The notes: generated by a model from the letters alone, not told the origin. DNA of 64,000 bases from Rahnella aquatilis CIP 78.65 = ATCC 33071 (GCF_000241955.1 NC_016818.1:1612001-1676000); one strand, 5' to 3'. Shown: positions 48,848-61,502, counted from the stretch's first letter. Numbers and translations are program-made.

Positions 48848-49064
48848 AAAAAATTGTACTCCCGCAAAATCGACAGCGCAATCCTCCTTAAAAGATATTT
48901 TTTATTCACAAAAATGTAACTTTTTGCAGTCGTTTCGGAGAGGGCGTGAGGATTAACGCGGGTGTAGCGTTATGCTATTCTCTTCAACCACCGTGTTGGG
49001 TTTCCAATGCTTTTTGCGTTGCACCTTGCTGAAAAAGCGGTGTATTCGCCTCCGGGAGGAATTT

Positions 49065-49247
49065 ATGGACCACCGTTTGCTTGAAATCGTTGCGTGCCCT
49101 GTATGTAACGGAAAGCTTTACTTCAATAAAGAGTCGCAGGAGTTAGTGTGTAAGGCAGACAGCCTGGCTTATCCCGTGCGTGAGGGTATCCCCGTATTAT
49201 TAGAAAACGAGGCCCGCCCGCTTTCTGTTGATGAGACACACCCATGA
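49065..49247 (+). CDS. ycaR: Trm112-like protein YcaR (UPF0434)
   Basis: A 60-residue UPF0434 protein with an N-terminal CPVC pair and the family end [18 protein letters not shown] precedes ATG 49065. In E. coli it is the first gene of ycaR-kdsB; its stop overlaps kdsB here by four bases. Molecular role not established. Confidence 0.95.
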   Translation: MDHRLLEIVACPVCNGKLYFNKESQELVCKADSLAYPVREGIPVLLENEARPLSVDETHP

Positions 49248-50002
49248 GTTTTGTTGCCATTATCCCGGCCCGATTCGGGTCAAGCCGTTTGCCGGGTAAG
49301 CCGTTGGCCGATATCAACGGTAAACCTATGGTTGTGCATGTGATGGAGCGTGCACTGGAGTCGGGTGCTAAACGTGTGATTGTTGCGACAGACCATCCTG
49401 ACGTTGTGGCGGCGGTTGAGGCTGCAGGTGGTGAAGTTTGTCTTACCCGGCCTGATCATCAGTCAGGCACTGAGCGTCTGGCTGAAGTCATCGATTTATG
49501 TCAGTTTTCCGATGATGAAATTATCGTCAACGTACAGGGCGACGAGCCGCTGATCCCGCCGGTTATTATCCGTCAGGTGGCTGATAATCTGGCAAACAGT
49601 GAAGCAGGAATGGCGACTCTGGCAGTGCCGATTGAAACAGCGGAAGAAGCGTTTAACCCGAATGCGGTAAAAGTAGTTCGGGATGCCAAAGGTTACGCCC
49701 TGTATTTTTCCCGCGCTGCAATTCCGTGGGAACGTGAACGTTTTGCCGTGTCGAAAGAAACGATTGGCGATGTCTTCCTCCGTCACATCGGCATTTATGC
49801 TTACCGTGCTGGCTTCATTCGCCAGTATGTGAAGTGGGAACCGACTACACTTGAGCACATTGAATTGCTCGAACAACTCCGGGTGCTGTGGTACGGTGAA
49901 AAAATTCACGTTGATGTGGCGAAGGCCATTCCTTCTGTGGGGGTTGATACCGCTGAGGATCTGGAACGTGTGCGCGTGATTTTAGGCCATAAAAATTCCT
50001 GA
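49244..50002 (+). CDS. kdsB: 3-deoxy-manno-octulosonate cytidylyltransferase
   Basis: A 252-residue CMP-KDO synthetase that activates KDO for the LPS inner core. The nucleotide-binding start [16 protein letters not shown] (residues 5-20) and NVQGDEP near 97-103 are intact. ATG overlaps the ycaR stop (ATGA). It belongs functionally with lpxK and msbA. Confidence 0.99.
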   Translation: MSFVAIIPARFGSSRLPGKPLADINGKPMVVHVMERALESGAKRVIVATDHPDVVAAVEAAGGEVCLTRPDHQSGTERLAEVIDLCQFSDDEIIVNVQGDEPLIPPVIIRQVADNLANSEAGMATLAVPIETAEEAFNPNAVKVVRDAKGYALYFSRAAIPWERERFAVSKETIGDVFLRHIGIYAYRAGFIRQYVKWEPTTLEHIELLEQLRVLWYGEKIHVDVAKAIPSVGVDTAEDLERVRVILGHKNS

Positions 50003-50029
50003 CCAGATAGCGTATAAAAAGTCATAAAA

Positions 50030-50056
50030 GCGGAATGTTCCGGCATTCCGTTTTAT
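50030..50056 (+). terminator. Terminator after kdsB
   Basis: CGGAATG-TTCCGG-CATTCCG followed by TTTTA. Confidence 0.75.
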
Positions 50057-50197
50057 CATCACTGTTCTCTTTTCGTTTTGCGCGCTGCCTTCCTGTTTCT
50101 GCCCCGACTATCCGGTTTTTGTTTGATCTGAAACGGGGTAATCCTTTCCTGAAGCTTTCATCATAAACGTTAATTTATTCGTCACTGCGAACACGTT

Positions 50198-51091
50198 ATG
50201 GAACAGCTAAAAGCCGAATTGAGTATTGTGCTGGGCGAGCGTTTATCCCGCCTTGAATGTGTCAGTGAGCAGCCTTATGCCCATCTTTTTTCTCTCTATG
50301 ATGAGCAGGGTTACGCAATGCCTTTGATGGCCAAAAGTTTTGTCTGCCAGGGGATTGCCGGACAGGAGGCTTATAAATTATCAATGCTGGCACGGGAAGG
50401 TGTGGTACGTGTGCCGACGGTTTATGGCATGGTCACCACGCATCAGAAACCGTATCAGGAAATATTGCTGATTGAACGACTGCGTGGTGTCTCTGCCGAG
50501 GCGCCAACGCGTACTCCTGAGCGCTGGCAAATCTTACAGGAGCAAATTGTTGAGGCGATGCTGGCGTGGCACCGGATTGACAGCCACGGCTGTGTCGGTT
50601 CGGTAGACAGCACGCAGGAAAATCGCTGGGAAAACTGGTATCCGCAACGGGTTGAAGTGTTGTGGGCAACGTTATCAAATTTACAAGCCTCTGAACTTAC
50701 ACCTGAAGATCGCACATTGCTTTTCCGTTCCCGGGCCTGTATCCCCGCGTTGTTTGCAGAATTTGACGACACGCCGGTACTGGTCCACGGCAATCTCTCG
50801 TTGCGCAGCATGCTCAAAGATCCGCGCAGCGATCAGTTGCTGGCGATGATTAACCCCGGCACCCTGTTGTGGGCGCCGCGCGAGTTTGATCTCTTCAGGC
50901 TGTGGGAAAAAGGTATGAGCGAGCAACTGCTGTTCAGTTATCTGCAAAAAGCACCTGTTTCTGAAACCTTCCTTGCCCGCCGCTGGTTGTATCTGGTGTG
51001 GGAATCTGTCGCGCATCTGATCCATACCGGTAAGCTTGACCGCCAGCAGTTCGATTATGCACGGCAACAATTATTGCCGTGGCTTAACTGA
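50198..51091 (+). CDS. ycbJ: YcbJ, aminoglycoside-phosphotransferase-like protein
   Basis: A 297-residue protein of the kinase-like phosphotransferase fold. The Brenner-type motif appears as VHGNLSLRSM (about 206-215), with Asn where Asp is usual, so kinase activity is uncertain. Function unknown. Ends one base before the convergent elyC stop. Confidence 0.88.
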   Translation: MEQLKAELSIVLGERLSRLECVSEQPYAHLFSLYDEQGYAMPLMAKSFVCQGIAGQEAYKLSMLAREGVVRVPTVYGMVTTHQKPYQEILLIERLRGVSAEAPTRTPERWQILQEQIVEAMLAWHRIDSHGCVGSVDSTQENRWENWYPQRVEVLWATLSNLQASELTPEDRTLLFRSRACIPALFAEFDDTPVLVHGNLSLRSMLKDPRSDQLLAMINPGTLLWAPREFDLFRLWEKGMSEQLLFSYLQKAPVSETFLARRWLYLVWESVAHLIHTGKLDRQQFDYARQQLLPWLN

Positions 51092-51092
51092 G

Positions 51093-51872
51093 TTACTTCG
51101 CAATGGGTGCCGGCAGCGTTATCCATTGCCATGCGCGCCCCAGCGTTTCATACCATGCCCGCTCGCTGTGAGACAAGAACAGTGCCTGTGGCAACGCTTT
51201 TTCCCACGGATTGAGCGGGGAATCTATCGCAAGCTGATTCGCCGGTGCCGGAATAGGGTTCAGTCCCAGTTGGCGGAAGAAAATGATTGCCCGCGGCAGA
51301 TGGTTTGCCGACGTCACCAGCACAAACGGCTGCTCTCCCAGCATTTCTTTAACCTGCAAAGCTTCCTGATGTGTATCCCGTGGTCTGTCGAGCAGAATAA
51401 TATCGCTCTCCGGCACCCCTAAACTCTCCGCCACTTTCCCGGCGACCGCAGCACTGCTCATCGGGTTGGTTATGGCCCGCGCACCGGTGAAGATCATTTT
51501 CGAACCGGGGTTTGCCCGGTAAATGCGGATCCCTTCTGCCACGCGAGGAAGGCTGTTACTGATGAGATTAGAACTCGGTGCCCACGCCGGGTTATAGGTA
51601 TAACCGCCACCCAGTACGACGACATATTTTACCGGCACTTTGCCGCTGGCCTGATAAGTAGGATAAGCCGATTCAATAGGGCGCAGCAGGTTATCCGCAA
51701 CAGGTTGCAGGCTGAGCAGCAACAGAAGCAGCCAACTCAGTGAAAAAAACACTTTTCCGGTTTTTTGCCAGCGGGTCATCCACAGCAACACCAGGGCTAT
51801 CGCCATGAGGAGCAGAATAAATGGCAGAGGTAATAACAGTCCCCCCAGCGTCTTTTTTAGGATAAATAACAT
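51093..51872 (-). CDS. elyC: Envelope biogenesis factor ElyC
   Basis: A 259-residue DUF218 protein with two N-terminal membrane helices (about 10-30 and 36-56) and a periplasmic DUF218 domain starting VVLGGGYTYNP. In E. coli (ycbC) it supports peptidoglycan synthesis via the undecaprenyl carrier at low temperature. Divergent from cmoM. Confidence 0.94.
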   Translation of the reverse strand: MLFILKKTLGGLLLPLPFILLLMAIALVLLWMTRWQKTGKVFFSLSWLLLLLLSLQPVADNLLRPIESAYPTYQASGKVPVKYVVVLGGGYTYNPAWAPSSNLISNSLPRVAEGIRIYRANPGSKMIFTGARAITNPMSSAAVAGKVAESLGVPESDIILLDRPRDTHQEALQVKEMLGEQPFVLVTSANHLPRAIIFFRQLGLNPIPAPANQLAIDSPLNPWEKALPQALFLSHSERAWYETLGRAWQWITLPAPIAK

Positions 51873-52028
51873 CAGAAACCGATCCTTTTGGGTGAAAAAA
51901 CGACATCCGGGCGTGAATCCGCGTCAGGATGATTTATTCTATGCCAGCCTGTGCCAAAATAGCACTTCACCCGGCATCGCCGCACAACCATCATTCAACA
52001 AATTGTTTTCTGAAACAGGGTTCATTTC

Positions 52029-52814
52029 ATGCAGGATCGTAATTTCGACGATATGGCCGAGAAATTTTCGCGCAATATCTACGGCACAACAAAGGGACGT
52101 ATCCGTCAGGCTGTGCTGGGTCAGGATCTGCATGATTTGCTACAGACGTTGCCTCAGCGTCCACTGCGCATTCTTGATGCGGGGGGCGGTGAAGGACAAA
52201 TGGCCTGTGAACTGGCAGCTTTAGGACATAAGGTCTTGTTGTGTGATCTGTCCGGTGAGATGATCCGCCGCGCCGGGGCTGCCGCGCGGGAAAAAGGTGT
52301 GAGCGACAACATGCAATTTGTACAATGTCCGGCTCAGCATATTGCCGAACATTTGGAACAGCCGGTTGATCTGATATTGTTCCATGCGGTCATCGAATGG
52401 CTGGCTGAACCCCGGCAAGCGCTGGCTGCACTGGTCGATTGTCTGACACCCGGTGGCGCAATATCGCTGATGTTTTACAATATCCACGGTCTGGTCATGC
52501 GGCACATGATCCTCGGCAATTTTGCTCATGTCGAAGCGGGTGTGCCAAAAATCAAAAAGAGCTCCCTGTTACCCGATCACCCGCTGGAACCTGCGCAGGT
52601 TTACCAGTGGCTGGAAGAACTTGGGATGCAGATCAGCGGCAAGACCGGTGTTAGAGTGTTCCACGATTATTTGCGAAACAGACAACAACATAAACAGGAT
52701 TTTGACGAGCTTCTGGCGCTGGAACAGCGCTATTGCCGCCAGGAACCTTTTGTTAGTTTGGGACGTTACATCCACGTGATGGCGCACAAACCCATTCTGA
52801 AGGACGAATTATGA
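52029..52814 (+). CDS. cmoM: tRNA 5-carboxymethoxyuridine methyltransferase
   Basis: A 261-residue SAM-dependent methyltransferase (formerly smtA) that methylates cmo5U at the wobble base. The SAM motif [12 protein letters not shown] is at about 46-57. Its TGA overlaps the mukF ATG region, so it leads the cmoM-mukF-mukE-mukB operon. Confidence 0.95.
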   Translation: MQDRNFDDMAEKFSRNIYGTTKGRIRQAVLGQDLHDLLQTLPQRPLRILDAGGGEGQMACELAALGHKVLLCDLSGEMIRRAGAAAREKGVSDNMQFVQCPAQHIAEHLEQPVDLILFHAVIEWLAEPRQALAALVDCLTPGGAISLMFYNIHGLVMRHMILGNFAHVEAGVPKIKKSSLLPDHPLEPAQVYQWLEELGMQISGKTGVRVFHDYLRNRQQHKQDFDELLALEQRYCRQEPFVSLGRYIHVMAHKPILKDEL

Positions 52815-54133
52815 GTGAATTTTCCCAGACTGTACCCGAACTGGTCGCCTGGGCACGGAAAAATGATTTCTCAATTTCGCTGCCAACGGAGCGGCTGGCT
52901 TTTCTTCTGGCAATTGCCACATTAAACAGCGAGCGCCTTGATGGGGAAATGAGTGAGGGTGAACTGGTTGATGCGTTTCGTCATGTCAGCAAGGGATTTG
53001 AGCAGACAAACGAGACCATCACCGTACGTGCCAATAACGCCATTAATGACATGGTGCGTCAGCGTTTGCTCAACCGTTTTGTCAGTGAACTGGCTGACGG
53101 TAATGCCATTTATCGCCTGACGCCTTTGGCGATCGGTATTTCCGATTACTATATCCGCCAGCGTGAATTCTCTACGTTGCGGTTGTCTATGCAGTTGTCG
53201 ATCGTTGCGCAGGAACTCAAGCGTGCTGCTGATGCGGCCGAAGAGGGCGGCGATGATTTTCACTGGCATCGCAATGTTTACGCGCCCCTCAAATACTCCG
53301 TTGCTGAAATTTTTGACAGCATCGACATGACTCAGCGGATCATGGATGAACAGCAGCAGGGCGTGAAAGACGACATTGCCGCGTTGCTCAATAAAGACTG
53401 GCGCGCGGCAATTTCCAGTTGTGAAATCCTCCTGTCAGAAACGTCCGGTACGCTGCGTGAATTGCAGGATACGCTCGAGGCCGCAGGTAACCTGTTGCAG
53501 GCGCATCTTATGCGTATTCAGGATGCCACGATGGTCGAACTCGATTTGAGTTTTGTCGACAAACTGGTTTTCGACCTGCAGAACAAACTCGATCGTATTA
53601 CCAGCTGGGGCCAGCAGGCTATTGACCTGTGGATTGGCTATGACCGGCATGTGCATAAATTTATCCGTACCGCCATCGACATGGATAAAAACCGGGTGTT
53701 CGCCCAGCGTCTGCGTCAGTCGGTTCAGAATTATTTTGATCAGCCGTGGACGCTGACGTTCGCTAATGCCGACCGTCTGCTGGATATGCGTGACGAAGAA
53801 CTGGCCTTGCGAAGCGAAGAAGTGACCGGCGAACTTCCGCCAGATCTTGAATTTGAAGAATTTAACGAAATCCGCGAACAACTTGCGGCATTGATTGAAC
53901 AGGCATTACAGGTTTATCAGCAACAAAAAACGCCGCTCAATCTGGGCATAGTAATGCGCGAATATCTTAAACAGTATCCGCGTGCCCGACATTTTGATGT
54001 CGCGCGAATTGTGGTCGACCAGGCTGTGCGCCTTGGTGTGGCTGAAGCAGATTTTTCAGGGTTGCATGCCGAATGGCAGGCAATCAATGATTACGGAGCC
54101 AAGGTGCAGGCCCATGTCATCGACAAATATTGA
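52811..54133 (+). CDS. mukF: Condensin kleisin subunit MukF
   Basis: A 440-residue kleisin, the E. coli length, that bridges MukB heads and binds MukE. An N-terminal winged-helix dimerisation domain, a helical middle and a C-terminal winged helix are expected. Four-base overlap with cmoM and 20-base overlap with mukE. Confidence 0.98.
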   Translation: MSEFSQTVPELVAWARKNDFSISLPTERLAFLLAIATLNSERLDGEMSEGELVDAFRHVSKGFEQTNETITVRANNAINDMVRQRLLNRFVSELADGNAIYRLTPLAIGISDYYIRQREFSTLRLSMQLSIVAQELKRAADAAEEGGDDFHWHRNVYAPLKYSVAEIFDSIDMTQRIMDEQQQGVKDDIAALLNKDWRAAISSCEILLSETSGTLRELQDTLEAAGNLLQAHLMRIQDATMVELDLSFVDKLVFDLQNKLDRITSWGQQAIDLWIGYDRHVHKFIRTAIDMDKNRVFAQRLRQSVQNYFDQPWTLTFANADRLLDMRDEELALRSEEVTGELPPDLEFEEFNEIREQLAALIEQALQVYQQQKTPLNLGIVMREYLKQYPRARHFDVARIVVDQAVRLGVAEADFSGLHAEWQAINDYGAKVQAHVIDKY

Positions 54134-54845
54134 ACACATAATGCCAGCTAAGCTGGCGCAGGCACTGGCAAATTCAGTGTTTCCTGCTCTCGACAGCCAG
54201 CTGCGTTCTGGCCGTCATATCGGCATTGATGAACTGGATAACCACGCATTCCTGATGGACTATCAGGAAGAAATGGAACTCTTTTACAGCCGCTACAACG
54301 TGGAGTTAATCCGGGCACCGGAAGGCTTCTTCTATCTGCGTCCGCGCTCCACCACGCTTATCCCGCGTTCAGTCTTATCTGAACTGGACATGATGGTCGG
54401 GAAAATCCTTTGCTATCTGTATCTCAGCCCGGAACGTCTGGCGCATGAAGGGATTTTTACCCAGCAGGAACTGTATGACGAATTACTGAGTCTGGCGGAT
54501 GAAAGCAAATTGCTTAAATACGTCAACCAGCGCTCAACCGGCTCAGATTTAGATCGTCAGAAGTTGCAGGACAAAGTCCGGACATCACTCAATCGCCTGC
54601 GCCGCCTGGGCATGGTGTATTTCATGGGTGTCGACAGCAGCAAATTTCGTATCACTGAAGCGGTATTTCGTTTTGGTGCAGATGTCCGCAGCGGCGATGA
54701 CGCGCGCGAAGCACAGCTGCGGATGATCCGCGACGGTGAAGCAATGCCAGTCGACAGCGCGCTGTCGCTCAATGATGAAAGTGAGGACGGCGAATCGCCG
54801 GCAGTGCAGCAAGGGCATGAGAGCGCAGAGGATGAACAGGAATGA
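54114..54845 (+). CDS. mukE: Condensin subunit MukE
   Basis: A 243-residue MukE (E. coli about 234) of two winged-helix domains with an acidic Glu/Asp-rich tail. ATG 54114 lies within mukF; ATG 54141 is an alternative nearer the usual length. Four-base overlap with mukB. Confidence 0.96.
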   Translation: MSSTNIEHIMPAKLAQALANSVFPALDSQLRSGRHIGIDELDNHAFLMDYQEEMELFYSRYNVELIRAPEGFFYLRPRSTTLIPRSVLSELDMMVGKILCYLYLSPERLAHEGIFTQQELYDELLSLADESKLLKYVNQRSTGSDLDRQKLQDKVRTSLNRLRRLGMVYFMGVDSSKFRITEAVFRFGADVRSGDDAREAQLRMIRDGEAMPVDSALSLNDESEDGESPAVQQGHESAEDEQE

Positions 54846-57800
54846 TTGAACGCGGTAAATTTCGCTCACTGACGCTGGTTAACTGGAACGGGTTCTTTGC
54901 CCGCACGTTTGACCTCGACTCACTGGTCACCACGCTTTCCGGCGGTAACGGGGCCGGGAAATCCACCACGATGGCGGCCTTCGTCACGGCGCTGATCCCT
55001 GATTTGACGTTGCTGCATTTCCGTAACACCACGGAAGCGGGCGCAACCTCCGGTTCGCGTGATAAAGGCCTGCACGGTAAATTGCGCGCGGGTGTTTGTT
55101 ACTCGGTTCTGGACGTGGTGAACTCCCGTCACCAGCGTATTGTGGTTGGGGTTCGCCTGCAGCAGGTCGCCGGTCGTGACCGTAAAGTGGACATCAAACC
55201 TTTCACTATTCAGGGCTTGCCGGTTGCGGTGAATCCGACGGAAATGCTGACTGAAACGGTCGGCGAGCGTCAGGCGCGGGTGCTGTCTTTGCAGGAACTG
55301 AAAGATCGCGTAGAAGCGATGGAAGGCGTGCAGTTCAAGCAGTTCAACTCGATTACTGATTATCATGCCCTGATGTTTGATCTGGGTGTTATTCCGCGTC
55401 GCTTGCGTTCAGCATCCGACCGTAGCAAGTTCTATCGTCTGATTGAGGCGTCACTTTACGGCGGTATTTCCAGCGCCATCACCCGTTCCCTGCGCGACTA
55501 CTTGTTGCCGGAAAACAGTGGTGTGCGTAAAGCCTTCCAGGATATGGAAGCAGCGCTGCGTGAAAACCGCATGACGCTGGAAGCGATCCGCGTGACGCAA
55601 TCTGATCGCGACCTGTTTAAGCATCTGATTTCTGAAGCGACGTCTTACGTGGCCGCCGACTATATGCGTCACGCTAATGAACGCCGCATTCATCTTGATG
55701 GCGCGCTGGTACTGCGTAATGATTTGTTCACCAGCCGTAAACAGTTGTCCGGTGAACAATACCGTCATGTCGAAATGGCCCGTGAACTGGCTGAGCAAAG
55801 TGGTGCGCAAAGCGATCTGGAAACCGATTATCAGGCTGCCAGTGATCATCTGAGTCTGGTTCAGACCGCGATGCGTCAGCAGGAAAAAATCGAGCGTTAT
55901 GAAAGTGACCTCGAAGAGCTGACATATCGTCTGGAAGAACAGAACGAAGTGGTGGCCGAAGCCAGCGAGCAGCACGCCGAATACGAAGCGCGCGCTGAGG
56001 CCGCTGAACTGGAAGTGGATGAGCTGAAAAGTCAGCTGGCCGATTACCAGCAGGCGCTGGATGTTCAGCAGACCCGTGCTATCCAGTATCAGCAGGCGTT
56101 ACAGGCCATTGAGCGTGCACGCGACTTGTGCCAGATCCCCGATCTGAGCATTCAGAACAGTGAAGAATGGCTGGAAACGTTCCAGAGCAAAGAGCAGGAA
56201 GCGACTGAAGTCCTGCTGATGCTGGAACAGAAGATGAGCGTCGCTTCTGCCGCCCATAATCAGTTTGAAACGGCTTATCAGCTGGTGGTGAAAATCGCCG
56301 GTGAAGTGAGCCGCAGCGAAGCCTGGCAGACGGCGCGTGAGTTACTGCGCGACTGGTCATCTCAGCAGCATCAGGCGGAGCGTGTCGAACCGCTGCGCAT
56401 GCGGTTGTCCGAACTTGAAGGCCGCCTGCGTGAACAGCAGGATGCCGAACGTCAGTTGCAGGAATTCTGCAAACGTACGGCGCAGGATGTGCATCCCGAA
56501 GATCTGGACGAAATGCAGCGTGAGCTGGAAGTTCAGATCGAAGAATTACAAGGTGTTGTGTCGCAGGCAGGCGAACGTCGCATGGAAATGCGTCAGGAAC
56601 TTGAACGTGTTCAGTCGCGCATTCGTGAACTGACCGCCCGTGCACCTGTCTGGCTGGCCGCGCAGGAAGCACTCAGCCAGTTAAGCGAGCAAAGTAAGGA
56701 ACCGCTGGAAAGCAGCCAGCAGGTGACCGAATACATGCAGCAACTTCTGGAAACGGAACGCGAAACGACGGTTGAGCGCGACGAAGTGGCTGCCCGCAAA
56801 CGTCGTATTGAAGGGCAGATAACCCGCCTCAGCCAGCCGAGTGGTGCGGAAGATTCCCGCATGATCGCGCTGGCAGAACGCTTCGGCGGTGTGTTGTTAT
56901 CGGAAATTTACGATGACGTCACTATCGACGATGCGCCTTACTTCTCTGCCTTGTATGGTCCGTCCCGCCACGCGATTGTGGTGCCTGATTTATCCCTGAT
57001 CCGCGATCAGTTGGATGGGCTGGATGATTGCCCGGAAGACCTCTATCTCATCGAAGGGGATCCACAGTCATTCGATGACAATGTCTTTGAAGTGGAAGAA
57101 ATGCAGGGCGCGGTACTGGTCAAAACCGGCGATCGCCAGTGGCGTTATTCTCACTTCCCACAGGTGCCGTTGTTTGGCCGTGCGGCGCGTGAGAACCGCC
57201 TTGAAACCTTGCATAAAGAACGCGAAAACCTTTCAGAACGTTACGCGACATTGTCATTTGACGTGCAGAAAATTCAGCGTGCGCATCAGGCATTCAGTCG
57301 TTTTATCGGCAGTCATTTAGCCGTGGCATTTGACGCCGACCCTGAAGCTGAAATCCGCACCCTGAGCGGGCGTCGTGGCGAACTGGAACGTGCTATTAAT
57401 GCGCACGAAGGCCAGAATCAGCAACAGCGCCAGCAATACGAGCAGGCGAAAGATGCTATCGGCATGCTCAATAAATTGCAGCCACGTGTCGGCTTGCTGT
57501 GTGACGAAACGCTGATTGATCGTGTTGAAGAAATTCGCGAAGAAATGGAAGAGGCACAGGATTGCGCCCGTTTCATTCAGCAGCACGGTGTTTCACTGAG
57601 CAAGCTGGAACCGCTGGTCTCAGTGCTGCAAAGCGACCCGGAACAGCATGAGCAACTGAAAGAAGATTACGCCCAGGCGCAGCATGCACAGCGTCTGGCG
57701 AAGCAACAGGCGTTCGCGCTGACGGAAGTGGTTCAGCGTCGTGCTCACTTCAGCTATACCGACTCTGCCGGTATGCTGAATGAAAACAGTGACCTGAATG

Positions 57801-59290
57801 ATAAGTTGCGCCAGCGTCTTGAACATGCGGAAGCAGAACGTACGCGTGCCCGTGAACAAATGCGTCAGCATCAGACGCAACTGACGCAGTACAGTCAGGT
57901 TCTGGCCTCGCTGAAAAGTTCGTTCGATGCCAAACGTGATATGCTCAAAGAGCTTAGCCAGGAATTGCAGGATATAGGCGTTCAGGCTGATGCCAATGCC
58001 GAGGCACGCGCTAAAACCCGCCGTGACGAACTGCACAGCGCGCTCAGCACTAACCGTGCGCGCTGTAATCAGCTCGAAAAGCAAATCACCTTCTGCGAAG
58101 CTGAAATGGATAACCTGCAGAAAAAACTGCGCAAACTTGAGCGTGATTATCATCAGAGCCGCGAACAGGTTGTGACCTCGAAAGCGGGCTGGTGTGCTGT
58201 CATGCGTCTGGTGAAAGACAATGGCGTGGAACGCCGTTTGCACCGTCGCGAGCTGGCTTATATGGATGGCGACGAACTGCGTTCCATGTCGGATAAATCT
58301 CTCGGTGCACTGCGTCTGGCGGTGTCTGATAACGAACATCTGCGCGACGTGCTGCGTTTGTCGGAAGATCCGAAACGTCCTGAGCGTAAAATTCAGTTCT
58401 ACATCGCCGTGTATCAGCATCTGCGCGAGCGTATCCGTCAGGATATTATCCGTACCGATGACCCGGTTGAAGCTATCGAACAGATGGAAATCGAGCTGGG
58501 CCGTCTGACCGAAGAACTGACTGCCCGCGAGCAGCAACTGGCTATCAGTTCGAAAAGTGTGGCCAATATCATCCGCAAAACTATTCAGCGCGAACAAAAC
58601 CGTATCCGCCAGCTCAACCAGGGCCTGCAGGCAGTGGCGTTTGGTCAGGTGAAAAGCGTGCGTCTGAACGTGAATGTACGTGAAGCACATGCGGGACTGC
58701 TGGATGTGCTGTCTGAACAACAGGAACAGCATCAGGATTTATTCAGCAGCAACCGTCTGACCTTCTCGGAAGCGCTGGCGAAACTCTATCAGCGCCTGAA
58801 TCCGCAAATCGATATGGGTCAGCGCACACCGCAAACTATTGGCGAAGAACTGCTGGATTACCGCAATTATCTCGAGATGGAAGTGGAAGTGAACCGTGGT
58901 TCTGACGGCTGGTTACGTGCAGAAAGCGGGGCGTTGTCAACGGGTGAAGCCATCGGTACCGGTATGTCAATTCTGGTGATGGTTGTTCAGAGCTGGGAAG
59001 ACGAATCGAGCCGTATGCGCGGGAAGGATATTTCACCTTGTCGTCTGCTGTTCCTTGATGAAGCCGCGCGTCTGGATGCTAAATCTATCGCCACGCTGTT
59101 TGAGCTTTGCGACCGTCTGGAAATGCAGCTGATTATCGCAGCACCGGAAAACATCAGCCCGGAAAAAGGGACAACCTATAAACTGGTGCGTAAAGTCTTT
59201 GGCAATAATGAGCATGTACACGTGGTCGGTTTGCGTGGATTCGCGCCTGAACTTCCCGCGCTGGTCAATACGGAAGCTGACGTTTCCTGA
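54842..59290 (+). CDS. mukB: Chromosome partition protein MukB
   Basis: A 1482-residue SMC-like ATPase (E. coli 1486). Walker [12 protein letters not shown] is at about residues 34-44; long coiled-coils flank a hinge near 650-780; the C-terminal head has the signature LSTGE and Walker [13 protein letters not shown]. It extrudes DNA loops and compacts the chromosome with MukE and MukF. Confidence 0.99.
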   Translation: MIERGKFRSLTLVNWNGFFARTFDLDSLVTTLSGGNGAGKSTTMAAFVTALIPDLTLLHFRNTTEAGATSGSRDKGLHGKLRAGVCYSVLDVVNSRHQRIVVGVRLQQVAGRDRKVDIKPFTIQGLPVAVNPTEMLTETVGERQARVLSLQELKDRVEAMEGVQFKQFNSITDYHALMFDLGVIPRRLRSASDRSKFYRLIEASLYGGISSAITRSLRDYLLPENSGVRKAFQDMEAALRENRMTLEAIRVTQSDRDLFKHLISEATSYVAADYMRHANERRIHLDGALVLRNDLFTSRKQLSGEQYRHVEMARELAEQSGAQSDLETDYQAASDHLSLVQTAMRQQEKIERYESDLEELTYRLEEQNEVVAEASEQHAEYEARAEAAELEVDELKSQLADYQQALDVQQTRAIQYQQALQAIERARDLCQIPDLSIQNSEEWLETFQSKEQEATEVLLMLEQKMSVASAAHNQFETAYQLVVKIAGEVSRSEAWQTARELLRDWSSQQHQAERVEPLRMRLSELEGRLREQQDAERQLQEFCKRTAQDVHPEDLDEMQRELEVQIEELQGVVSQAGERRMEMRQELERVQSRIRELTARAPVWLAAQEALSQLSEQSKEPLESSQQVTEYMQQLLETERETTVERDEVAARKRRIEGQITRLSQPSGAEDSRMIALAERFGGVLLSEIYDDVTIDDAPYFSALYGPSRHAIVVPDLSLIRDQLDGLDDCPEDLYLIEGDPQSFDDNVFEVEEMQGAVLVKTGDRQWRYSHFPQVPLFGRAARENRLETLHKERENLSERYATLSFDVQKIQRAHQAFSRFIGSHLAVAFDADPEAEIRTLSGRRGELERAINAHEGQNQQQRQQYEQAKDAIGMLNKLQPRVGLLCDETLIDRVEEIREEMEEAQDCARFIQQHGVSLSKLEPLVSVLQSDPEQHEQLKEDYAQAQHAQRLAKQQAFALTEVVQRRAHFSYTDSAGMLNENSDLNDKLRQRLEHAEAERTRAREQMRQHQTQLTQYSQVLASLKSSFDAKRDMLKELSQELQDIGVQADANAEARAKTRRDELHSALSTNRARCNQLEKQITFCEAEMDNLQKKLRKLERDYHQSREQVVTSKAGWCAVMRLVKDNGVERRLHRRELAYMDGDELRSMSDKSLGALRLAVSDNEHLRDVLRLSEDPKRPERKIQFYIAVYQHLRERIRQDIIRTDDPVEAIEQMEIELGRLTEELTAREQQLAISSKSVANIIRKTIQREQNRIRQLNQGLQAVAFGQVKSVRLNVNVREAHAGLLDVLSEQQEQHQDLFSSNRLTFSEALAKLYQRLNPQIDMGQRTPQTIGEELLDYRNYLEMEVEVNRGSDGWLRAESGALSTGEAIGTGMSILVMVVQSWEDESSRMRGKDISPCRLLFLDEAARLDAKSIATLFELCDRLEMQLIIAAPENISPEKGTTYKLVRKVFGNNEHVHVVGLRGFAPELPALVNTEADVS

Positions 59291-59322
59291 TTGTGTTCAG
59301 ATAAATCAGGTGAGTGATTTTT

Positions 59323-59353
59323 AAAAGCCCCGGCCTCAACACCGGGGCTTTTT
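59323..59353 (+). terminator. Terminator after mukB
   Basis: AAAAGCCCCGG-CCTCAACA-CCGGGGCTTTTT hairpin. Confidence 0.92.
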
Positions 59354-59651
59354 ATTGAAATGGCATTCATTTCACTTATATTTCTTTAAGAAGTTGCGGT
59401 GAGCTTAATAGTTTGTATGACAACGCTAAAGTGCTGCGTAATTTATAGACGAATGCTTGAAAACAACACATAAACACGTAACGGAAGACTTTATTTAAAC
59501 TGACAGCTGGCTTAGAGTCTTTACGTTACACGCGGGCTCTATTTCATTGAGTTCCTACGCAAAAAAAGAATTCTCTTTATATACTTAATCCAAGAGCTGC
59601 TGGCTCAATTTTGGGGATGAAATTGGGCACCTTATCGGGAGGCAAGGGAAG
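59354..59651 (+). promoter_or_regulatory. ldtD upstream region
   Basis: About 300 bases without a gene, holding the ldtD promoter. I looked for a CpxR box (GTAAA-N5-GTAAA), since Cpx controls ldtD in E. coli, and did not find one. Confidence 0.4.
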
Positions 59652-61502
59652 ATGTTAATGAATCAAAGGTCTCTCAGGTTTTTAGTCGCCAGCTGCCTGC
59701 TGGCGAGCGGTCTGTCGCCGTGGTTTGCTGCATGGGCCACCGTGCCCGCGCTGCCATTAGGAAAAACCACGTTATCGAGCGTACAGAGTATGAGCCAGTT
59801 GCAGGCAGAGTTATTGCCAAGAGGCATCAGGCCATTGTATCTGTCATCTCTGTCATCGCTTTATGCTGCAAACCATATGCAGCCTATGTGGAACGATCGC
59901 GAAACAGTTCAGATATTCCAGCAGCAACTCGCCGAACTGGCCATATCGGGGATCCAGCCTCAGTTCACGCAATGGGTGAAATGGCTGACGGATCCGCAAG
60001 TCACCGGCATGGCCCGTGATGTGGTGTTGTCAGATGCGATGCTGGGATATTTGCAGTTTACGAGCAGCGTCGAAGCCAATGGGGACAAGTGGTTATACAG
60101 TTCCACACCCTACAAAATGACGACGCCATCGCTGACGGTGATTAATCAGTGGCAGCTGGCCGTGCGTCAGGACAACACGTCACACTATTTGTCGACTCTC
60201 GCGCCGCAGCATCCTTACTACACCAAAATGCATGATGCGTTGAAGACGATGCTGGCGGACAATCGCCCATGGCCCGTCATGACGGGATCAGTCAGTTTGC
60301 GTCCGGATCAGATCAGTGACGATGTCCCGGCTTTGCGGGAGATCCTGACCCGCACCGGTATGATGGTCGCATCGCCTGAAGAGAACAGGGCACCTAAACC
60401 GACAGATGAAACAATCGCTCCTAACATGCCGGGAAGCGCGGCAAATGACGATTTGTCTGTTGATGAAACCGCCGATAAGGCCCAGCAATCGACGCCAGCC
60501 GTCAGCCCTTCCGCAACATCGGTACAAGATGTTCTGCCAACTGTTCAGTCGACAGAAGCGCCAGCGACACCCGTGCCGGTTGCTGTTGTCCATAATCAGT
60601 ACACGCCGGATTTAGTGGAGGCCGTTAAACGTTTTCAAAAATGGCAGGGTCTGGAAGCTGACGGTATTATTGGGGCACGTACACGCCAGTGGCTGAATGC
60701 CTCTCCGCAATTGCGTGCGACCTTACTGGCACTGAATATTCAGCGCCTGCGCATTCTCCCTGGCAATGTGAACACCGGTATCATGGTGAACATTCCAAAC
60801 TATCAGCTCACCTATTATCTCAATGGCAATGAAGTGTTGTCGTCACGGGTGATTGTCGGGCGTCCAAGTCGTAAAACGCCGTTAATGAGCAGTGCGCTGA
60901 ATAATGTTGTGGTCAATCCGCCATGGAATGTGCCAACAACGCTCGTGCGTGAAGACATCGTGCCCAAAGCCATGAACAATCCGGGTTACTTCCAGCAACA
61001 TGGCTATCAGGTGTTGTCTGGCTGGAGTAATGATGCTGAAATCATCGATCCTTCAATGATCGACTGGGCCATGGTGTCACCCAATCATTTCCCATACCGC
61101 ATCCGTCAGGCACCGGGCGTAAGCAACTCCCTGGGCCGGTATAAATTTAATATGCCAAGTTCTGATGCCATTTACCTGCATGACACGCCAAATCACAATC
61201 TGTTCAGTAAAGACATTCGTGCCCTGAGTTCAGGCTGTGTGAGGGTAAATAAGGCTTCTGAATTAGCCAATATGCTGTTGCAGGATGCGGGCTGGAATGA
61301 CACGCGGATCTCATCAACATTGCAGGGCGGCAATACCACGTATGTAGCGATACGCCACCACATACCGGTAAAACTGTTTTATCTGACGGCGTGGGTTGCA
61401 GATGACGGTAAGCCGCAATTCAGAACAGATATTTACAATTATGATTCAACGGTGAGATCCGGTGCACAAATTCTGCCTCAGGCGGAAATTTTGCTTCAAT
61501 AA
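59652..61502 (+). CDS. ldtD: L,D-transpeptidase LdtD
   Basis: A 616-residue periplasmic enzyme (E. coli YcbB 615) making 3-3 crosslinks in peptidoglycan. Signal peptide at residues 1-30; peptidoglycan-binding domain near 320-355 ([20 protein letters not shown]); YkuD catalytic domain with Cys529 in SSGCVRV. A Pro/Thr/Ser-rich linker spans about 245-315. ATG 59652 or 59658 both fit the ribosome site. Confidence 0.97.
   Translation: MLMNQRSLRFLVASCLLASGLSPWFAAWATVPALPLGKTTLSSVQSMSQLQAELLPRGIRPLYLSSLSSLYAANHMQPMWNDRETVQIFQQQLAELAISGIQPQFTQWVKWLTDPQVTGMARDVVLSDAMLGYLQFTSSVEANGDKWLYSSTPYKMTTPSLTVINQWQLAVRQDNTSHYLSTLAPQHPYYTKMHDALKTMLADNRPWPVMTGSVSLRPDQISDDVPALREILTRTGMMVASPEENRAPKPTDETIAPNMPGSAANDDLSVDETADKAQQSTPAVSPSATSVQDVLPTVQSTEAPATPVPVAVVHNQYTPDLVEAVKRFQKWQGLEADGIIGARTRQWLNASPQLRATLLALNIQRLRILPGNVNTGIMVNIPNYQLTYYLNGNEVLSSRVIVGRPSRKTPLMSSALNNVVVNPPWNVPTTLVREDIVPKAMNNPGYFQQHGYQVLSGWSNDAEIIDPSMIDWAMVSPNHFPYRIRQAPGVSNSLGRYKFNMPSSDAIYLHDTPNHNLFSKDIRALSSGCVRVNKASELANMLLQDAGWNDTRISSTLQGGNTTYVAIRHHIPVKLFYLTAWVADDGKPQFRTDIYNYDSTVRSGAQILPQAEILLQ

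Larger units (their letters stand above)
48687..49064. other. ycaQ-ycaR intergenic region with a small leftward transcription unit
   Basis: Contains, on the minus strand, a promoter-like pair, a CRP site, a 16-codon ORF and a terminator. The right part (48860-49064) is AT-rich and leads into ycaR. Confidence 0.6.

Noticed and set aside
48972..49064. N-terminal extension of YcaR from an upstream ATG
   Set aside because: The upstream stretch is not family-like and the strong GGGAGGA site serves ATG 49065.
57620..58732. Long antisense ORF (370 codons) within mukB
   Set aside because: Antisense shadow of coiled-coil coding sequence with no ribosome site and a low-complexity product.
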